Below, in pieces: positions 1 through 6,938 of a stretch of 11,124 nucleotides of DNA. Numbering within the stretch: the first letter of the stretch is position 1; the number at the start of each line of letters is the position of its first letter. The stretch comes from Candidatus Hydrogenedentota bacterium (lineage in GTDB: Bacteria; Hydrogenedentota; Hydrogenedentia; Hydrogenedentales; CAITNO01): the NCBI GenBank assembly GCA_903822375.1, contig CAIJOU010000295.1, positions 1 to 11,124 on the forward strand. Direction: 5' to 3'. The notes under the pieces were generated by a model. The model saw only the letters and a list, made by a program, of their open reading frames with translations, was not told the DNA's origin and made no database searches. A program made the translations under genes and the position numbers.

Positions 1-1022
1 CCCGCTACCGCCAGCGCTATCTAGACATGGTGGCCAATCCCGAAGTACTCGGCGTGTTTGCAAAGCGCATCCACATGATCCAAGTCATGCGCGAATGGCT
101 TACGACACGCGGCTATCTTGAGGTCGAAACACCCATGCTCCACCCAATTGCCGGCGGGGCCACGGCGCGGCCGTTCATTACGCACCACAATACCTACGAT
201 CACGACTTCTACCTGCGCGTTGCGCCCGAACTGTACCTCAAGCGCCTTATTGTGGGCGGATTCGACAAGGTTTTCGAGATCAACCGCTGCTTTCGCAATG
301 AGGGCGTGGACACGCGCCACAACCCTGAATTCACGACCATGGAACTGTACGAGGCGTACCAGGACTACATGGGCCTCATGGACGAGACAGAAGAGATGCT
401 CTGCCATGTGATCGAACGCACCGTGGGCGCAAGGGCATTGACCTATCAGGGGCATGAGATCAGCATCGAGCGGCCCTGGAAGCGCATCCAGCTTCACGAG
501 GCCATCCGGCAGTATGCCGGCATCGACCTTGAGTCCACGCGTGACCGCGAAGAGGCGGCCCGGCTCGCCAAGAGTGTCGGCGTGACCGTGGACCCCGCCA
601 TGGGCTACGGCAAGATCGTCGATGCGGTCATGTCCGAGAAGGTGCAGCCCAACCTGGTCCAGCCCACCTTCCTCTATGACTATCCTATCGAGATATCGCC
701 GCTCGCCAAGAAGAAGCGCGGCAACGAGGCGATGACCGAGCGCTTTCAGCCCTTTATCGCCTGTCTCGAAGTCGGCAACGCCTTTTCCGAATTGAACGAC
801 CCCATCGACCAGCGGGAGCGTTTTGAGGCGCAGGGTGCCCTGCGCGAGGCCGGCGACGACGAGGCCCAGTATCTCGACGAGGACTTCATCACCGCGCTTG
901 AGGTGGGTATGCCGCCCACGGCCGGCCTCGGAATCGGCATTGACCGCCTGGCCATGATCTGCACTGATTCCGCATCGATCCGCGAGGTCATCATGTTTCC
1001 GCAGTTGAGAACGATTGTGTAG
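1..1022 (+). CDS. lysS: Lysyl-tRNA synthetase, class II (5'-truncated by window edge)
   Basis: This enzyme charges tRNA-Lys with lysine using ATP in the cytoplasm. The frame is open from base 3 with no start: it encodes RYRQRYLD immediately before the Met at 27, which is how the class II LysRS catalytic domain begins, so that Met is internal. The N-terminal anticodon-binding OB domain lies outside the window. Class II hallmarks are clear. Motif 1 is the PMLHPIAGGATARPF region at about 132-176. Motif 2 is FRNEG...RHNPEFTTMELY at about 291-350, with the ATP-binding Arg in FRNEG. Motif 3 is GLGIGIDRLAM at about 921-956. The LysRS-specific segments ITHHN, APELYLKRL and PPTAGLGIG are intact, and the C-terminus FPQLRTIV is normal for the family. 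From memory, similarity to E. coli LysS runs along the full visible length. Stop is TAG at 1020-1022. The family call is near certain. Confidence 0.97.
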   Translation, partial: RYRQRYLDMVANPEVLGVFAKRIHMIQVMREWLTTRGYLEVETPMLHPIAGGATARPFITHHNTYDHDFYLRVAPELYLKRLIVGGFDKVFEINRCFRNEGVDTRHNPEFTTMELYEAYQDYMGLMDETEEMLCHVIERTVGARALTYQGHEISIERPWKRIQLHEAIRQYAGIDLESTRDREEAARLAKSVGVTVDPAMGYGKIVDAVMSEKVQPNLVQPTFLYDYPIEISPLAKKKRGNEAMTERFQPFIACLEVGNAFSELNDPIDQRERFEAQGALREAGDDEAQYLDEDFITALEVGMPPTAGLGIGIDRLAMICTDSASIREVIMFPQLRTIV

Positions 1023-1102
1023 AAGGAGGGTCCAGGGTCTTGGGTTTCGGGTCCAGTGAGGCGAGAACAGGAACTTGGACAATTCTTAACCGCGCGCATG
1101 CT

Positions 1103-1136
1103 TAAGTCCCCTTTGAAGGGGGATTTAGGGGGATGT
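1103..1136. repeat. C-rich/G-rich hairpin, probable dispersed intergenic repeat
   Basis: CCCCT (1108-1112) pairs with AGGGG (1117-1121) around a TTGA loop. The stem extends imperfectly outward (T-G wobble, one mismatch, two A-T pairs), and the G-rich motif repeats as TTTAGGGGGATGT. The pattern, roughly AAGTCCCC-TTTGA-AGGGGGATTTAGGGGG, resembles short elements dispersed between genes in many environmental bacterial genomes. It could also act as a weak terminator after lysS, but no T tract follows. Only one copy is visible in this window, so 'dispersed' is recognition, not observation. Confidence 0.45.
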
Positions 1137-1194
1137 CAACGCGGGGTAGGATAGCGTGTGAAACGATTATATGGAATGTGGTCTGCCCCTTCCC

Positions 1195-1198
1195 GGAG
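1195..1198 (+). promoter_or_regulatory. Shine-Dalgarno site fixing the start of the DUF4091 gene
   Basis: GGAG at 1195-1198 lies 7 nt before the ATG at 1206 and only 1 nt before the ATG at 1200. It therefore selects 1206, which also begins the protein directly with a classical signal peptide. Confidence 0.6.
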
Positions 1199-1205
1199 AA
1201 TGCCG

Positions 1206-4055
1206 ATGCGCTTAATCCCATTCGTTACCGTTCTGTTGTTGCTCTGTGCGGCCGTTTCCGCCTTCGCCGTGGAATTGACCGACGATGTGGACATTTCGGG
1301 CAACTACATCCAGATCAAGCTGTCCCCGAAAGACGGCGGCGTGGTGGAGCTGATGCGCCTGCTCACCGGCTCGCCCAACGCCGTCGGGGCCAACGGGCTC
1401 CTGCTGGAGGGTTTCGGCATCCCCAGCCACTATGTTCCCAACCGGAGGGTCGGCGAAAAGCTGGAGGCCCTCGACGAGTCCAAGGACCGGCCCATAATCC
1501 GCTTCTCCTACAACTGCGAGGGGCCCAATATCGAGGGGCTGCACGTAACCCGCATCATGGAGCCGCTGCCCGACGAGGCGTCGATGCGCGTCACCTGGAC
1601 GGTTGAGAACAAGGGCACGGACGAACAGTGGCTTTCGCCCTGGGTGCGCAACGATTTGCAGCCCGGCGGCATGCGCGGGACTGAGGACAAGATTACTTTT
1701 GCCTCCCTGGACGGGATGGTCTCGGCCAACCGCACCGGCTGGTATCCCGCCGCGCGCAACTGGATTGCCTCCACCGACAGCACCACCACGGAAACCGTGT
1801 ACAGCGTGTTTCACGCCGACCAGACCCACTCCTTCCTCACGCTCTGGGACGAGGAGGGGGCGGGCCGCGGCTTTCAGGCGGCCTTTGTGCCCGTCATGCT
1901 CAAGCCGGGCGCCGTGTGGAAGACCGTGTACCGCGTCGGCATTGTGCGCGGTCTCAAGCGCGTGGATTTCGCCACCGATGAACTGGCTGTGCAACTTGAC
2001 GCCACCGGCGGCGAACTCGTGGCGCTCATTGCCGCCGTCAAGCCGCTCAAGGGCATCCGTATAGACGCGCGCGTGGTCGCCGAAAACGAGCGCGTGTGGA
2101 AGCTGCCCGCCAAACAGTTTGACATAGAACCGGGCAAGGTCATCCGTTGCACTTATCCCTTTGAACCGCCCGCGGACGGCTACTATGACTTCCTTGCCAA
2201 GTTCAGCCAGAACGGGACGACAGTCCCGCTCGGCGCGGACACCGGGTCGCCCCACGGCGGCATAGATGCGCGCTTTGCCGTGGGCAAGCCCGCACCCCGG
2301 CCCATGGAGGCGTGGACCGACGCCTCCCACCAGCTCGATCGCGGCCCGCGAACGCTCAAGCGCACGCTCGCCTTCACCGGCGATGCCGACATATGGGTGG
2401 AGCCCTCGCTTGAAAAGGTGTTCAGCGAGGACAAGGTGGAGGCTGTGGGCGCGGCAAAGCCGTCCGTGCAGCTCGGACTTGCCCGCGGCGAACGCGAGGC
2501 TTTTCAGCTCTGTTTCCGCCCGGCGAAACAGGCCATGCTCAAGACCACGCTTCAATTGGCCGATTTGATTCACACCGACGGCACCGCGCGCATCACGCCC
2601 GCAGATGTCACGCTCAATGACGTTCGGTATCTGCAGGTGCGCATCCCTTCGCATTTTGAGGGGCCCACGGGCCTGTGGCCCGACGAACTGCCGCCGCACA
2701 AGCCTTTCGTCGCCGAGCCCGGTGCAATTACAACGCTCTGGGTCACCGTGCATGCCAAGCCCGGCCTGCCCGGCGGCGTGTACCGCGGCACCTGGCAGAT
2801 AACCGCTGACGGTGAAAAGCCGCGCCCCCTTGCCGTCGAGTTGCGCGTGTACGACTTTGACCTCCCTGTCACGCCCCGGCTCAAAACAGACTTCGGTTTC
2901 TGGGACGAGGCCGCCGCGCGCGGCGCCAAGATCAAGGGTGCCGCGCTGTCCAAGGCCTACCTGAACAATGCGCTCGAACACCGTGTCACGCTGCGCGAGC
3001 CGCTGATGATCGCCGGGCCCGACGCCGATATGGCGGTGCTCAAAGACGCGCTGGGCCGCGGTGCCACCCAGGTCGCCGTGTCCCCCGACCTGCGCAGCGC
3101 GCCGGAAAAGCTCAAGGCGGTCAACGACATGGTCGTGCGCGCCGGGCTTAAGGGAAAAGTATTCACCCCGCTGGCCTATGAGCCGATGGAACCCGGCTGG
3201 CCCAAGCTGCTGGAGGCCGTCAAGCAGTGGAAGGGCGCCGCGCCCGACATTCCCGTGTCGATCAGCACCATCGGCATCCGTCCCTTCCTGCCCGACGCCT
3301 CCGACCTGTGGTGCATCCACGCCCAGGTGCTGGACACTCCCAACGGCTTGGACATCATCAAGCGGATTGGCGGCGGGCGCGAGGTCTGGTGGTACGTAAG
3401 CAACACGCCGCCCCGGCCCTACGGAAACTTCTTCGTCGATTTCGCCGGCATCGAGCACCGCATCCTGTTCTGGCAGGCATGGGCGCTCGGCATTCGCGGC
3501 ATGCAGTACTGGAACATCGACTACATCCCCGCGTGGCAGAATCCCGAGAAGGACCTGCTCGATGCCACCCCGGTCAATGGTGACGGCGCGCTTGTCTATC
3601 CCGGCCCGGACGGGCCAATCAACTCGGTCCGTTGGGAAATCATCCGCGATGGCATTGAGGATTACGACTACCTTTCGCTCTTCATGGACCGCCGCGCCAA
3701 GCTGCTTGAACAAGGCGGCCAGGAGGCGCTGCTGGCCCGCGCCGCCGAGGTGTTCAACCTCGAAAAGATAGTGCCCAGCCTCGTCACCTTCACCCGCGAC
3801 AGCCAGTTGCTGCTCCAGAAGCGCGCCGACGTTGCCAACATGATCGAGGAGATGGACCGTGCCCTCAAGGGCGGGTCCAAAAAGGTTGCGGCACCCGCCA
3901 CCGCCCCGGCACTTCCGAAGCCAGAACCCCTGCCCAAACCCGCCCCCGCCGCACCAGTTGCGGCGCCCACCACAGCACCGTCCGCAGCCGCACCCCTGCC
4001 CACATTTCCGAAAATAGGAGGGGCAAGCAAGAATTTCAGTCCGGGAAAGAAGTAA
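1206..4055 (+). CDS. Secreted DUF4091 / GH123-like glycoside hydrolase-family protein
   Basis: 949-residue exported protein. Signal peptide residues 1-21: MRL, a Leu-rich core, cleavage after AFA. Residues about 25-360 form a beta-rich region that I cannot assign firmly, possibly carbohydrate-binding or mutarotase-like. From about residue 385 it follows the DUF4091 architecture: a beta-sandwich with LGLARGEREAFQLCFRP, then a TIM-barrel region with WYVSNTPPRPYGNFF and WQAWALGIRGMQYWNIDYI, then NGDGALVYPGPDGPINSVRWE (from N791) and RDGIEDYDYL (814-823). DUF4091 is related to GH123, whose known members are beta-N-acetylgalactosaminidases using an Asp-Glu pair. The likely equivalent here is Tyr658-Glu659 (LAYEPMEPGW), so the substrate-assisting Asp seems absent and activity is uncertain. 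The last 55 or so residues are a Lys/Pro/Ala-rich tail, probably disordered. The gene appears monocistronic. DUF4091 membership is confident; substrate and activity are unknown. Confidence 0.85.
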   Translation: MRLIPFVTVLLLLCAAVSAFAVELTDDVDISGNYIQIKLSPKDGGVVELMRLLTGSPNAVGANGLLLEGFGIPSHYVPNRRVGEKLEALDESKDRPIIRFSYNCEGPNIEGLHVTRIMEPLPDEASMRVTWTVENKGTDEQWLSPWVRNDLQPGGMRGTEDKITFASLDGMVSANRTGWYPAARNWIASTDSTTTETVYSVFHADQTHSFLTLWDEEGAGRGFQAAFVPVMLKPGAVWKTVYRVGIVRGLKRVDFATDELAVQLDATGGELVALIAAVKPLKGIRIDARVVAENERVWKLPAKQFDIEPGKVIRCTYPFEPPADGYYDFLAKFSQNGTTVPLGADTGSPHGGIDARFAVGKPAPRPMEAWTDASHQLDRGPRTLKRTLAFTGDADIWVEPSLEKVFSEDKVEAVGAAKPSVQLGLARGEREAFQLCFRPAKQAMLKTTLQLADLIHTDGTARITPADVTLNDVRYLQVRIPSHFEGPTGLWPDELPPHKPFVAEPGAITTLWVTVHAKPGLPGGVYRGTWQITADGEKPRPLAVELRVYDFDLPVTPRLKTDFGFWDEAAARGAKIKGAALSKAYLNNALEHRVTLREPLMIAGPDADMAVLKDALGRGATQVAVSPDLRSAPEKLKAVNDMVVRAGLKGKVFTPLAYEPMEPGWPKLLEAVKQWKGAAPDIPVSISTIGIRPFLPDASDLWCIHAQVLDTPNGLDIIKRIGGGREVWWYVSNTPPRPYGNFFVDFAGIEHRILFWQAWALGIRGMQYWNIDYIPAWQNPEKDLLDATPVNGDGALVYPGPDGPINSVRWEIIRDGIEDYDYLSLFMDRRAKLLEQGGQEALLARAAEVFNLEKIVPSLVTFTRDSQLLLQKRADVANMIEEMDRALKGGSKKVAAPATAPALPKPEPLPKPAPAAPVAAPTTAPSAAAPLPTFPKIGGASKNFSPGKK

Positions 4056-4116
4056 CGGGCAACAGGAGTCTGAAGCCTGCGAGAGGGGCTTTGACTGCTG
4101 CCATTGGGCTGTTCTT

Positions 4117-4172
4117 GGCCCCAAAGGGGCCGTGCAACAATACCCACGGGTGGAGCGAAGCGGAACCCGTGG
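4117..4172. repeat. REP-like double hairpin (palindromic intergenic unit)
   Basis: Two adjacent perfect inverted repeats are visible. GGCCCC (4117-4122) pairs with GGGGCC (4126-4131) across AAA. CCACGGGT (4144-4151) pairs with ACCCGTGG (4165-4172) around a 13-nt interior, GGAGCGAAGCGGA. They are joined by GTGCAACAATAC. The unit 'ACGGGTGGAGCGAAGCGGAACCCGT' type resembles palindromic elements common in planctomycete-like and other environmental genomes, which may be mobilised by REP-associated tyrosine transposases. No transposase is in the window, and only one copy is present here. It may also work as a bidirectional transcription barrier. Confidence 0.6.
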
Positions 4173-4286
4173 CCACTGCTGTTGGCCTCCTTCCAGAGGC
4201 AAAACAGAACGCGGGGTGCCAAACGTGATTGCGGACAATGTCTCGAAGTCCCGGCCCCTATCAGGAAGTCTAAACGCATGGGGCCT

Positions 4287-4315
4287 TTGACAATACGCAG
4301 TCATGCCCGTATATT
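4287..4315 (+). promoter_or_regulatory. Sigma70-type promoter of the kinase-regulator operon
   Basis: TTGACA (4287-4292, perfect -35), a 17-nt spacer, and TATATT (4310-4315, one mismatch to TATAAT). The predicted transcription start is near 4322, giving a leader of about 70 nt to the kinase ATG. The surroundings (GTTAATATTCA) are AT-rich compared with the rest of the window. This is the only near-consensus promoter I find here. Confidence 0.75.
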
Positions 4316-4384
4316 GTTAATATTCACCACAAGAAAGTATGGACCAGTAGCGTGACAGCATAACCGCGCAGTGTGTCCTGGTCT

Positions 4385-4391
4385 GGAGAGG
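4385..4391 (+). promoter_or_regulatory. Shine-Dalgarno site of the sensor kinase
   Basis: GGAGAGG. GGAG (4385-4388) is 4 nt from the ATG at 4393 and 7 nt from the in-frame ATG at 4396. Spacing favours 4396, which also gives the natural family N-terminus MKYAFQT, so the first Met may be spurious. Confidence 0.55.
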
Positions 4392-4392
4392 G

Positions 4393-6936
4393 ATGATGAA
4401 GTACGCGTTTCAAACGATAATCTGGGGTGCCAGACCAACGGACTACAGGGAGATACTGTCCAATATCCGGGAATGCGGTTTTGAGGGGCTTGAAATTGCC
4501 CAGGCTCCGGCATTCCTGCCTCCGCCGGACGACCTGCGGGAACTCTTGGAGTATTACGGACTGCATTTGCTGTCCCTGTGCGGCGGCGGGCTCAAGGATA
4601 GGGTGGACTATTGCCGGGCAGGCCGCATCGATAGCTCCTACTATTATGTGGAACGGGCGGATGACGCGTCTCTCGCGTACGCTTCCCGGGAGGGGATCAC
4701 TCTTGCCCTTCACCCGCACGTCTATCGGGCCAACATCCAGGAGGATGCAATAAAGGAGTGTCTGGAAAAGCATCCGGACGTGCTGCTCATACCCGACACG
4801 GCGCACCTCTATCTGGCGCGGATTGACTACGAGCATCTTATCAAGGAGCACTACTCCAGGCTGGCTTCCGTGCACTTGAAAGACTGGACGGGCATCTACG
4901 GCCGATCCTTCCAGCAGTATGCAAGAGGATTCTGTCTCCCGGGAAAGGGGGAGGTTCATCCGGAGAAAGTGCTTCAGTACCTGCAAAAGAAGGACTACGG
5001 CGGATGGGTGGTGGTGGAGTGCGACCACGCAAAGACCACGCCGGCGGAATACGCCCAGCAGTCGCGCCAGTGGATTATGGACAACGGCGGGCGTCTGGCG
5101 GTTCCCCCCGCGCTGTCAGAGCGCGCGGACTTGCCGCCGGGAAAGCCGGTGTGGCTGCGTTCGCATGCGCCCTCCGCGCCCGAGACCCTCGGCCAGGCAA
5201 GGGAGAGCGGCAGCCTCTACCGGGAGGTGTTCGACCATTTGTGGAGGGACTCCCTGGAAGATTTTGGCGCGGGCATGCTGGGCATTCTGTGCAGCCGCCT
5301 TTCCGGCGTGCGCTCGGCGCAGATATGGGAGTATTGCCCAACGGACCAACTTCTCGGACTGCTCGGCGAATATCCTCCCCGAAGCATGCCGCACACGCTG
5401 TACGAGGCAAAGGATTGTCCGCTGGGACGGGCCACGGAAAGCAAGGCGCTGGTCCGGGTGACGGCGGGGGACGGCGCGGGGTGGTTTGCGGAGTTCACCA
5501 AGGCCAGCCCGTGCAGGGAGGTCATGGTCCTTCCCATTCTGAACACCTACAACGCGAACCAGGTGCAGCTCCTGGTGACATTCTGCTGCACAGAACCCAT
5601 GGAGCCCGACTGCCAAGAGTTTCTGATTGTGTTCTCTGACACCATATCACGGGCCTATCAGATCGCCCTAGACGACCTGTCCAGAACAAAGGCGCTCCAG
5701 ATTGAGCAGCATCTGGCGGGCGCCCATTCCTACGAAAGTTTCCTGGCGGCCGCGCTGCAGGAAATCATGCGCATCATGGATTGCAGGGGCGCAAGCATTT
5801 TTCTTGCGGACGAGCAGCGCAAGCGGCTGCTGTGCGCGAGCACTTCCGGTCTACACTGGCGCTATGACATCCCCATAGAGAAGCAGTATTACACCGCCGA
5901 CGACGGAAGCATGACGGGAACGGTGTGGCACAACAACGAGGCATCGCTCATCTACAAGCCGACGGGCACGCACACGCCCAAGAGCGAGGAGGATGTCGCC
6001 GGAAAAGACTACTCCCTGTGTCTCATGGTGCCGATTCGGGACCAGCAGGGGGAGTCCGTCGGTGTGCTGAGGCTGCGCAGCAGAATTTCGGGAAGGCAGA
6101 TGTTCTCGCTGAGTGACATGGCCATTGCCGAGTCCCTGTGCCAGGCGATAACGCCCAATCTGCTGACGCTGCAGCAGACCGACCGGTTCCGCAAAACCAT
6201 CGACCGGACCATCCATGAAATCAAGATGCCGCTTACGGCCATACGCGGCGCCGTGCAGGTGATGGAGGAGGAGACGAAGGCCAAGCACATCCGCTACAAC
6301 TATGACTACATCGAGGACATCAACAGTTGGCTGCGCCTCCAGGAGCAGCAGATTCGGCGGATTGACTTCTACCGCTACAAGATCAGCGGCAGGGAGGAGA
6401 AACTGGAACCCGTCATCGGCCCGGTGTGGATGCTGAGGGATGTGCTTGCCCCCGCCAAACGGCACATTGAAATACTGCTTCAGGAAAGACATTATGATCG
6501 GCGGCAGATCAAGGACGACGGCCTGTTTCACATACCCCAGCTTTACATAGACAAGGCGATGTTCCAGCAGATTTTTTTCAACCTGCTGGGCAATGCCGTA
6601 AAATACTGTTTCAAGGACCCGAAGAGTTTCCAGGTCAACATCCGGTCAAAGCGGGAGGGGAACAGCCTCCTCATCATCTTTGACGACTACGGCAGGGGAA
6701 TTCCTGAAGGGTACGAGAAGGTGATCTTTGAGCCTTACGTCCGCGGCCCCGGCGCGGACCGGTTCAATGTCTCCGGCGACGGGCTGGGGCTGTGGATTGT
6801 AAAGGACCTGGTTGAGGCCCACGGCGGCAGGGTGGCCGTGACGCACCGGTCGCAGCCCACGCAGATAACCATAATGCTGCCAAACGAACTGACCACACCC
6901 GGGTGGCATGCGAACAAAACCGCGAAGGGAAAGTAG
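4393..6936 (+). CDS. TIM-barrel sugar isomerase-like / GAF / GAF / histidine kinase fusion
   Basis: 847-residue hybrid sensor kinase with no signal peptide or membrane segment, so presumably cytoplasmic. Residues 1-235 resemble the xylose-isomerase-like TIM barrel (IolE/Hyi sugar isomerase-epimerase group): FEGLEIAQ, LALHPH (H107, H109), PDTAH (D135, H138), SVHLKD (H161), VVVECD (E209). D135, H161 and E209 match the usual metal ligands, but the first Glu ligand is not evident and the middle of the barrel is short. About 285-425 is a divergent GAF-like domain. About 445-595 is a clearer GAF domain (GASIFLADEQRKRLLCASTSG, then CLMVPIRDQQGESVGVLRL). The kinase core follows: H-box IHEIKMPLTAIRG with phosphoacceptor H608, N-box NLLGNAVKY (N734), G1 DYGRG (D765, G767, G769), F-box IFEPYVRG, G2 GDGLGLWIV (795-803). 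Met612 replaces the Thr/Asn common at H+4. It starts the operon; the receiver gene begins 2 nt after its stop. The kinase call is certain. Whether the barrel catalyses, or only binds a ligand, is unknown. Confidence 0.93.
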   Translation: MMKYAFQTIIWGARPTDYREILSNIRECGFEGLEIAQAPAFLPPPDDLRELLEYYGLHLLSLCGGGLKDRVDYCRAGRIDSSYYYVERADDASLAYASREGITLALHPHVYRANIQEDAIKECLEKHPDVLLIPDTAHLYLARIDYEHLIKEHYSRLASVHLKDWTGIYGRSFQQYARGFCLPGKGEVHPEKVLQYLQKKDYGGWVVVECDHAKTTPAEYAQQSRQWIMDNGGRLAVPPALSERADLPPGKPVWLRSHAPSAPETLGQARESGSLYREVFDHLWRDSLEDFGAGMLGILCSRLSGVRSAQIWEYCPTDQLLGLLGEYPPRSMPHTLYEAKDCPLGRATESKALVRVTAGDGAGWFAEFTKASPCREVMVLPILNTYNANQVQLLVTFCCTEPMEPDCQEFLIVFSDTISRAYQIALDDLSRTKALQIEQHLAGAHSYESFLAAALQEIMRIMDCRGASIFLADEQRKRLLCASTSGLHWRYDIPIEKQYYTADDGSMTGTVWHNNEASLIYKPTGTHTPKSEEDVAGKDYSLCLMVPIRDQQGESVGVLRLRSRISGRQMFSLSDMAIAESLCQAITPNLLTLQQTDRFRKTIDRTIHEIKMPLTAIRGAVQVMEEETKAKHIRYNYDYIEDINSWLRLQEQQIRRIDFYRYKISGREEKLEPVIGPVWMLRDVLAPAKRHIEILLQERHYDRRQIKDDGLFHIPQLYIDKAMFQQIFFNLLGNAVKYCFKDPKSFQVNIRSKREGNSLLIIFDDYGRGIPEGYEKVIFEPYVRGPGADRFNVSGDGLGLWIVKDLVEAHGGRVAVTHRSQPTQITIMLPNELTTPGWHANKTAKGK

Positions 6937-6938
6937 CC

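Larger units (their letters stand above)
1023..1205. other. Intergenic region between lysS and the DUF4091 gene
   Basis: No gene is supported here. The first 40 bases hold two copies of GGGTCCAG (1028-1035 and 1049-1056) in a GGGT-rich stretch, resembling degenerate low-complexity repeats. A C-rich/G-rich hairpin repeat follows at 1103-1136 and is listed separately. An open frame continues upstream of the next gene from an ATG at 1158, but it lacks a Shine-Dalgarno sequence and would put a charged stretch ahead of a good signal peptide, so I treat 1158-1205 as leader. I see no convincing -35/-10 pair; TTATAT near 1168 has no -35 partner. Confidence 0.6.
4056..4392. other. Intergenic region with REP-like hairpins and the kinase promoter
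   Basis: 337 bases without a supported gene. AAGCC (4073-4077) and GGCTT (4087-4091) form a weak hairpin just after the upstream stop that might end transcription. A double hairpin at 4117-4172 and a promoter at 4287-4315 are listed separately. The leader from about 4322 to 4392 contains GACCAG (4342-4347) and CTGGTC (4378-4383). This 6-bp inverted repeat closes a 30-nt loop just ahead of the ribosome binding site, but it is too weak alone to call a riboswitch. A frame open at 4104-4355 runs across the hairpins and promoter and resembles no protein. Confidence 0.6.

Noticed and set aside
21..1082. 353-codon minus-strand open frame opposite lysS
   Set aside because: It is a shadow of an unmistakable LysRS coding sequence and has no protein-like motifs.
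1158..1205. Upstream start (ATG 1158) for the DUF4091 protein
   Set aside because: No ribosome binding site, and the added residues would precede a standard signal peptide; ATG 1206 has GGAG at 7 nt.
1212..4304. 1030-codon open frame on the minus strand opposite the DUF4091 gene
   Set aside because: Its translation has no recognisable domain and is rich in Gly/Arg/His typical of antisense reading of GC-rich genes. The plus strand has a signal peptide and clear family motifs.
4104..4355. 83-codon plus-strand open frame in the intergenic region
   Set aside because: It spans the palindromic repeat and the kinase promoter and has no ribosome binding site or protein-like composition.
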